A DNA stretch of 64,000 nucleotides from CAVQMB01 sp963713445 (GTDB taxonomy: Bacteria > Pseudomonadota > Gammaproteobacteria > Competibacterales > Competibacteraceae), in NCBI GenBank assembly GCA_963713445.1, contig CAVQMB010000002.1, forward strand, positions 186,001-250,000. The letters are read 5' to 3'. The translations under genes and the position numbers were made by a program. Shown here piece after piece: positions 61,091 to 64,000 of the stretch (positions are counted from its first letter, which is position 1; each line of letters starts with the position of its first letter). The notes beneath the pieces are model-generated. The model made no database searches and was not told the origin of the DNA. It saw nothing but the letters and a program-made list of their open reading frames with translations.

Positions 61091-62110
61091 TTACCGAATC
61101 AGCGGTGGCTGACCGGCGAGGCCCAGTGCCAAGTGTAATAATCCATCCCATGGCCGGCCGGGGGTGAGTCCCTTGATGAGTCGGTCGAGCTCGCTACATT
61201 CCGTGAGCAACTGTCGGCAGTCGGCAGCGGGCAGGCGCAGCAGAGCCTGTTGCAGTAACGGTTTGCGCTTGTCCCACACCCGTAGCTGCGCCAGTGCGGC
61301 AGTAGCGCTCAGCCCCTGGCCCAGCCGGACATGCAACTGCGTCAGCAACTGAACTTCGCGGGTCAGTGCCCAGGCCAGCAAAGCCGGTTCAGTATCCTCC
61401 AGACGCAGATGGTCGGCAATGTGCACCACTCGGGCAACCTGACCGGCCAAAGCGGCATCGGTCAGGTCGAATACGCTAAACCGGGCACTGTCGCTGATAG
61501 TGGCACGCAGCTGGTCGGTGGTGATGGGGCCGCCACCATACAACAATGCCAGCTTGTCGATTTCTTGCGCGGCCGCCAGCAGGTTGCCCTCGGTTTGGTT
61601 GGCCAGCAATGCAACAACCCCGGGACCGGGTAACAAGTTCTGGCTGCGCATTCGCTGTTCGAGCCATACCCTCAACCGGCGTCCCTCCAACGGCCATACC
61701 TGGATGGCTATGCCGGCCCGTTCCAGAGCGCTGAACCAGCGGCTTTTTTGAGCATTGCCGTCGAGCTTGCCGGATATCACCAGTAATGCGATGTCGGCGG
61801 GTGGATTGGCCGCATACGTAGTCAGTGCACGGCTGCCGTCGGTCCCGGGTTTGACATCTTCCAGGCGCAGCTCCAGCAACCTCCGACTGGTGAACAGTGA
61901 GCTGTTGGCGGCGCTGGCTGCCAGTTGCTGCCAGTCGAACCCGGGCTCGACCGTGAGGATCTGGCGCTCGCCGTAGCCGGCGTTGTGGGCGGCCAAACGC
62001 ACCGCGTCGGCGGCCTCCATTGCCTGCAGTGGCTCGTCACCGTGAATCAGATAGATCGGAGCTAGCCTGCGCTTGAGGTCAGCGCCGAGCTGATCCGCAC
62101 GCAGCTTCAC
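61091..62110 (-). CDS. holA: DNA polymerase III delta subunit
   Basis: A 339-residue clamp-loader subunit that opens the beta clamp. Family marks are PIYLIHGDEPLQAMEAADAV, FTSRRLLELRL, LLVISGKLD and a NLLAAAQEIDKLALLYG motif. The start is a GTG at 62110 overlapping the lptE stop by four bases. leuS-lptE-holA is the conserved gammaproteobacterial order. Confidence 0.95.
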   Translation of the reverse strand: MKLRADQLGADLKRRLAPIYLIHGDEPLQAMEAADAVRLAAHNAGYGERQILTVEPGFDWQQLAASAANSSLFTSRRLLELRLEDVKPGTDGSRALTTYAANPPADIALLVISGKLDGNAQKSRWFSALERAGIAIQVWPLEGRRLRVWLEQRMRSQNLLPGPGVVALLANQTEGNLLAAAQEIDKLALLYGGGPITTDQLRATISDSARFSVFDLTDAALAGQVARVVHIADHLRLEDTEPALLAWALTREVQLLTQLHVRLGQGLSATAALAQLRVWDKRKPLLQQALLRLPAADCRQLLTECSELDRLIKGLTPGRPWDGLLHLALGLAGQPPLIR

Positions 62111-62622
62111 GAGGGTTTTCGGGAGTGCCGGGACAGGGCCTGAATCCGTCGGACTATTGAATACGCCGCGTCATTGATCATTTCCCGCAGGGTCATTTGT
62201 TCTCCCTCGAAGCGACCCAGTACCTGGGTTTCCGGGTAGACGATGTTGCGGCTGATGCGGATTTTGTCTGACGGCACGATAATACTGCCATCCGGTAGGT
62301 TGACCCGATAGGTAACCTCGTAGATCAGTTCGGTCTCGCGCACATTACCGCTCTGGTCGGTAGCGAGCGTTCGGCGGCGGCTGCCGTCGCCGATAATGTC
62401 GAGTGTGGCCCTGGCGGCTTTGGGGTTGGTCGCGATCTTGACCCCGTTGGCCCGCAGTATTCGGGCGAGTACAGGCACCAGCGGGCTGGGCTGGGTGCCC
62501 GGCGCCTGGGGGTAGGCGATGTAAGTCACCGCCATCGCTGGCGGTAGTTGGGCCCGCCCGCGCAGGTGGAAACCGCAGCCGCCCAGCGTTACCACGAGAA
62601 TGACGAGCAACAGGGTGCGCAT
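62107..62622 (-). CDS. lptE: LPS assembly lipoprotein LptE
   Basis: A 171-residue outer-membrane lipoprotein that plugs the LptD barrel in lipopolysaccharide insertion. The lipobox TLGGC puts the lipid-modified cysteine at residue 16, followed by GFHLRG, usual in LptE. Its ATG shares one base with the leuS stop (TGATG) and its end overlaps holA by four bases. Confidence 0.95.
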   Translation of the reverse strand: MRTLLLVILVVTLGGCGFHLRGRAQLPPAMAVTYIAYPQAPGTQPSPLVPVLARILRANGVKIATNPKAARATLDIIGDGSRRRTLATDQSGNVRETELIYEVTYRVNLPDGSIIVPSDKIRISRNIVYPETQVLGRFEGEQMTLREMINDAAYSIVRRIQALSRHSRKPS

Positions 62623-64000
62623 CAGCAGACGATATTGACCAGCTTACCGGGGACCACGACCACCTTGCGCACGGCTTTACCTTCCATGAAGCGTTGGGCG
62701 TTGGCCGCCCCCAGGGCAGCTTGTTCGATGCGGTTGCGATCGGCGGTGGCCGGCACGTCGATGCGGGCCCGTACCTTGCCGTTGACCTGCACCACCAGTG
62801 TCAACTGGTCTTGCTCCAGCGCCGACTCATCGTAGGCTGGCCAAGGTGCGTGCAGGATGTCGGCACCGAATCGAAGCTCCTGCCACAGACTGTGGGTGAC
62901 ATGCGGCACGATCGGAGACAGCAGCCGTAGCAGCACGCTGAAACCCTCGCGTCGCAGAATTGCCGTTTCCGGACGAGCGTCACCGGGCAGCCTGGTCAGT
63001 GCGTTCATTATTGTCATGCCGGCCGAAACCACGGTGTTGAACTTCTCGCGTGCGAAGTCTGCCAATCCCTGTTTGAGGGCCGTGTGGATTTCGCGGCGCA
63101 AGTTCTTGAGTTCAGCGGGCGCCTGACGCCAGTCGATCCCATCGGTGGCGGTTCGCATCGAGTCGGCGTGCTGGCCGGCATAACTCCAGAGCCGCTTGAG
63201 AAACCGGAAGCAGCCTTCAACCGCCGCGTCGTTCCATTCCAGGGTCTGCTCCGGCGGGGCTGTGAACATGGTGTAGAGTCGTACTGTGTCGGCTCCGAAG
63301 CGCTCGATCAGGTCCTGCGGATCGACTCCGTTGCTTTTCGACTTGGACATCTTCTCGATGTTGCCGACCGTCACTGGTTGGCCGTCGGAATGCAATGTGG
63401 CGCCGATGATCTTGCCCTTGTCGTCGCGCTGGACGTCGATCTCTGAGGGCGCGAAATAGACCTTCTTGCCATTGCTCTCGCGATAATAGGTTTCCGCGAC
63501 CACCATACCCTGAGTGAGCAGCCGGCGGAACGGTTCTGGGCAATGGACCAGACCTTGCTCACGCATCGCTTTGTGGTAAAAGCGTGCATACAGTAAATGC
63601 AGGATGGCATGTTCGATGCCACCGATGTACAGATCGACCGGCAGCCAATAGTTGGCCCGCTCGTCGATCATGGCCTGGTCGTTGTCCGGGCAGCAGAAGC
63701 GGGCGTAGTACCAGGACGACTCCATGAAAGTGTCGAAGGTATCGGTTTCCCGCCGGGCCGGTGTGCCCGTGATCGGATTTGTGGTCTGGTAGAAGGAGGC
63801 GAGTTGCTTGAGTGGTGAGCCGCCGCTTTCGGTGAGATCAATGTCTTCCGGCAGGGTCACTGGGAGATCGTCGTCAGGGGCTGGCAACGGGCTACCGTCG
63901 GCATCGTAGATGATGGGCACCGGGGCGCCCCAGTAGCGCTGGCGCGATACCAGCCAGTCGCGCAGCCGGTAGTTGACCCGGCGTCGGCCTTTGCCGGCGG
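62622..64000 (-). CDS. leuS: Leucyl-tRNA synthetase (N-terminal part beyond window)
   Basis: The frame is open from the right edge to the stop at 62622, giving the last 458 or so residues of an enzyme of about 860. Visible are YRLRDWLVSRQRYWGAPVPI at the edge, ESSWYYARFCCPD, the IEKMSKSKSNGVDP signature that binds ATP, the anticodon-binding domain, and a C-terminal tRNA-binding end (VRKVVVVPGKLVNIV). A start codon at 63920 is only internal. First gene seen of the leuS-lptE-holA operon. Confidence 0.97.
   Translation of the reverse strand, partial: AGKGRRRVNYRLRDWLVSRQRYWGAPVPIIYDADGSPLPAPDDDLPVTLPEDIDLTESGGSPLKQLASFYQTTNPITGTPARRETDTFDTFMESSWYYARFCCPDNDQAMIDERANYWLPVDLYIGGIEHAILHLLYARFYHKAMREQGLVHCPEPFRRLLTQGMVVAETYYRESNGKKVYFAPSEIDVQRDDKGKIIGATLHSDGQPVTVGNIEKMSKSKSNGVDPQDLIERFGADTVRLYTMFTAPPEQTLEWNDAAVEGCFRFLKRLWSYAGQHADSMRTATDGIDWRQAPAELKNLRREIHTALKQGLADFAREKFNTVVSAGMTIMNALTRLPGDARPETAILRREGFSVLLRLLSPIVPHVTHSLWQELRFGADILHAPWPAYDESALEQDQLTLVVQVNGKVRARIDVPATADRNRIEQAALGAANAQRFMEGKAVRKVVVVPGKLVNIVC

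Noticed and set aside
1..64000. tRNA, rRNA, riboswitch, IS or prophage elements
   Set aside because: I looked in the gaps between genes and found no cloverleaf, transposase, integrase or recognisable riboswitch; this was by eye, and a covariance-model search would be decisive.

Overview
The window is a gene-dense, GC-rich stretch of a gammaproteobacterial chromosome. Gene content and order (ccm cluster, ubiT/ubiUV, trxA-rho divergent from rhlB, leuCD-methyltransferase-leuB-asd-fimV, cox/ctaAB cluster, msbA next to hldE, leuS-lptE-holA) match free-living, respiring gammaproteobacteria. Two high-potential iron-sulfur proteins and a Cyc2-like cytochrome-porin point towards a chemolithotroph or purple-sulfur relative (Chromatiales or Acidiferrobacterales type), but the genus cannot be fixed from sequence alone. 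I see no tRNA, rRNA, CRISPR array, insertion sequence or prophage.

Layout. 1-2.5 kb: cytochrome c maturation genes ccmC-D-E-F on the minus strand, ccmF cut by the window edge. 2.8-7.5 kb: a hydrolase-OsmC fusion, psd, tandem HiPIP genes and the Cyc2-like gene, closed by a terminator. 7.8-10 kb: prmB, an 18-copy perfect heptanucleotide repeat, mazG. 10.2-16.1 kb: the oxygen-independent ubiquinone genes ubiT, ubiU and ubiV, a Nudix hydrolase, a GNAT enzyme and a di-heme peroxidase. 16.1-19.9 kb: NRDE-purB-roxA plus a decayed NagD-type gene. 20-30.7 kb: prlC, proA-nadD-rsfS-rlmH-maf-rng-yhdP. 30.8-37.7 kb: purD, rho, trxA, rhlB, an FHA-sigma54 activator and a LysR regulator. 37.8-45.4 kb: leucine biosynthesis, asd, fimV. 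45.6-53.3 kb: aa3-type cytochrome oxidase with SURF1, SCO-like protein and heme A synthesis. 53.3-58.5 kb: msbA, hldE, an AbrB-type membrane protein, an ion channel. 58.5-59.85 kb: a small pocket with a secreted protein and broken reading frames. 59.85-64 kb: VOC and quinone-reductase-like genes, then holA-lptE-leuS with leuS running off the end.

The most interesting signal is a candidate oxygen-responsive regulon. Four FNR/ANR-type boxes (one perfect TTGAT-N4-ATCAA, three with one mismatch) lie upstream of the HiPIP pair, ubiT, ubiU and the di-heme peroxidase. For three of them a plausible -10 sequence lies where a class II FNR promoter would need it; at the peroxidase it is a perfect TATAAT. 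The targets form one picture: quinone made without oxygen, periplasmic electron carriers, and peroxide reduction. The ccm genes would supply their c-type cytochromes.

Three single-base insertions break otherwise well-conserved genes (leuB twice, coxC once). As both genes are normally important and otherwise intact, sequencing or assembly error must be excluded before calling them pseudogenes. The NagD-type gene, in contrast, looks truly decayed: an in-frame loss of about 100 residues and a substituted nucleophile.
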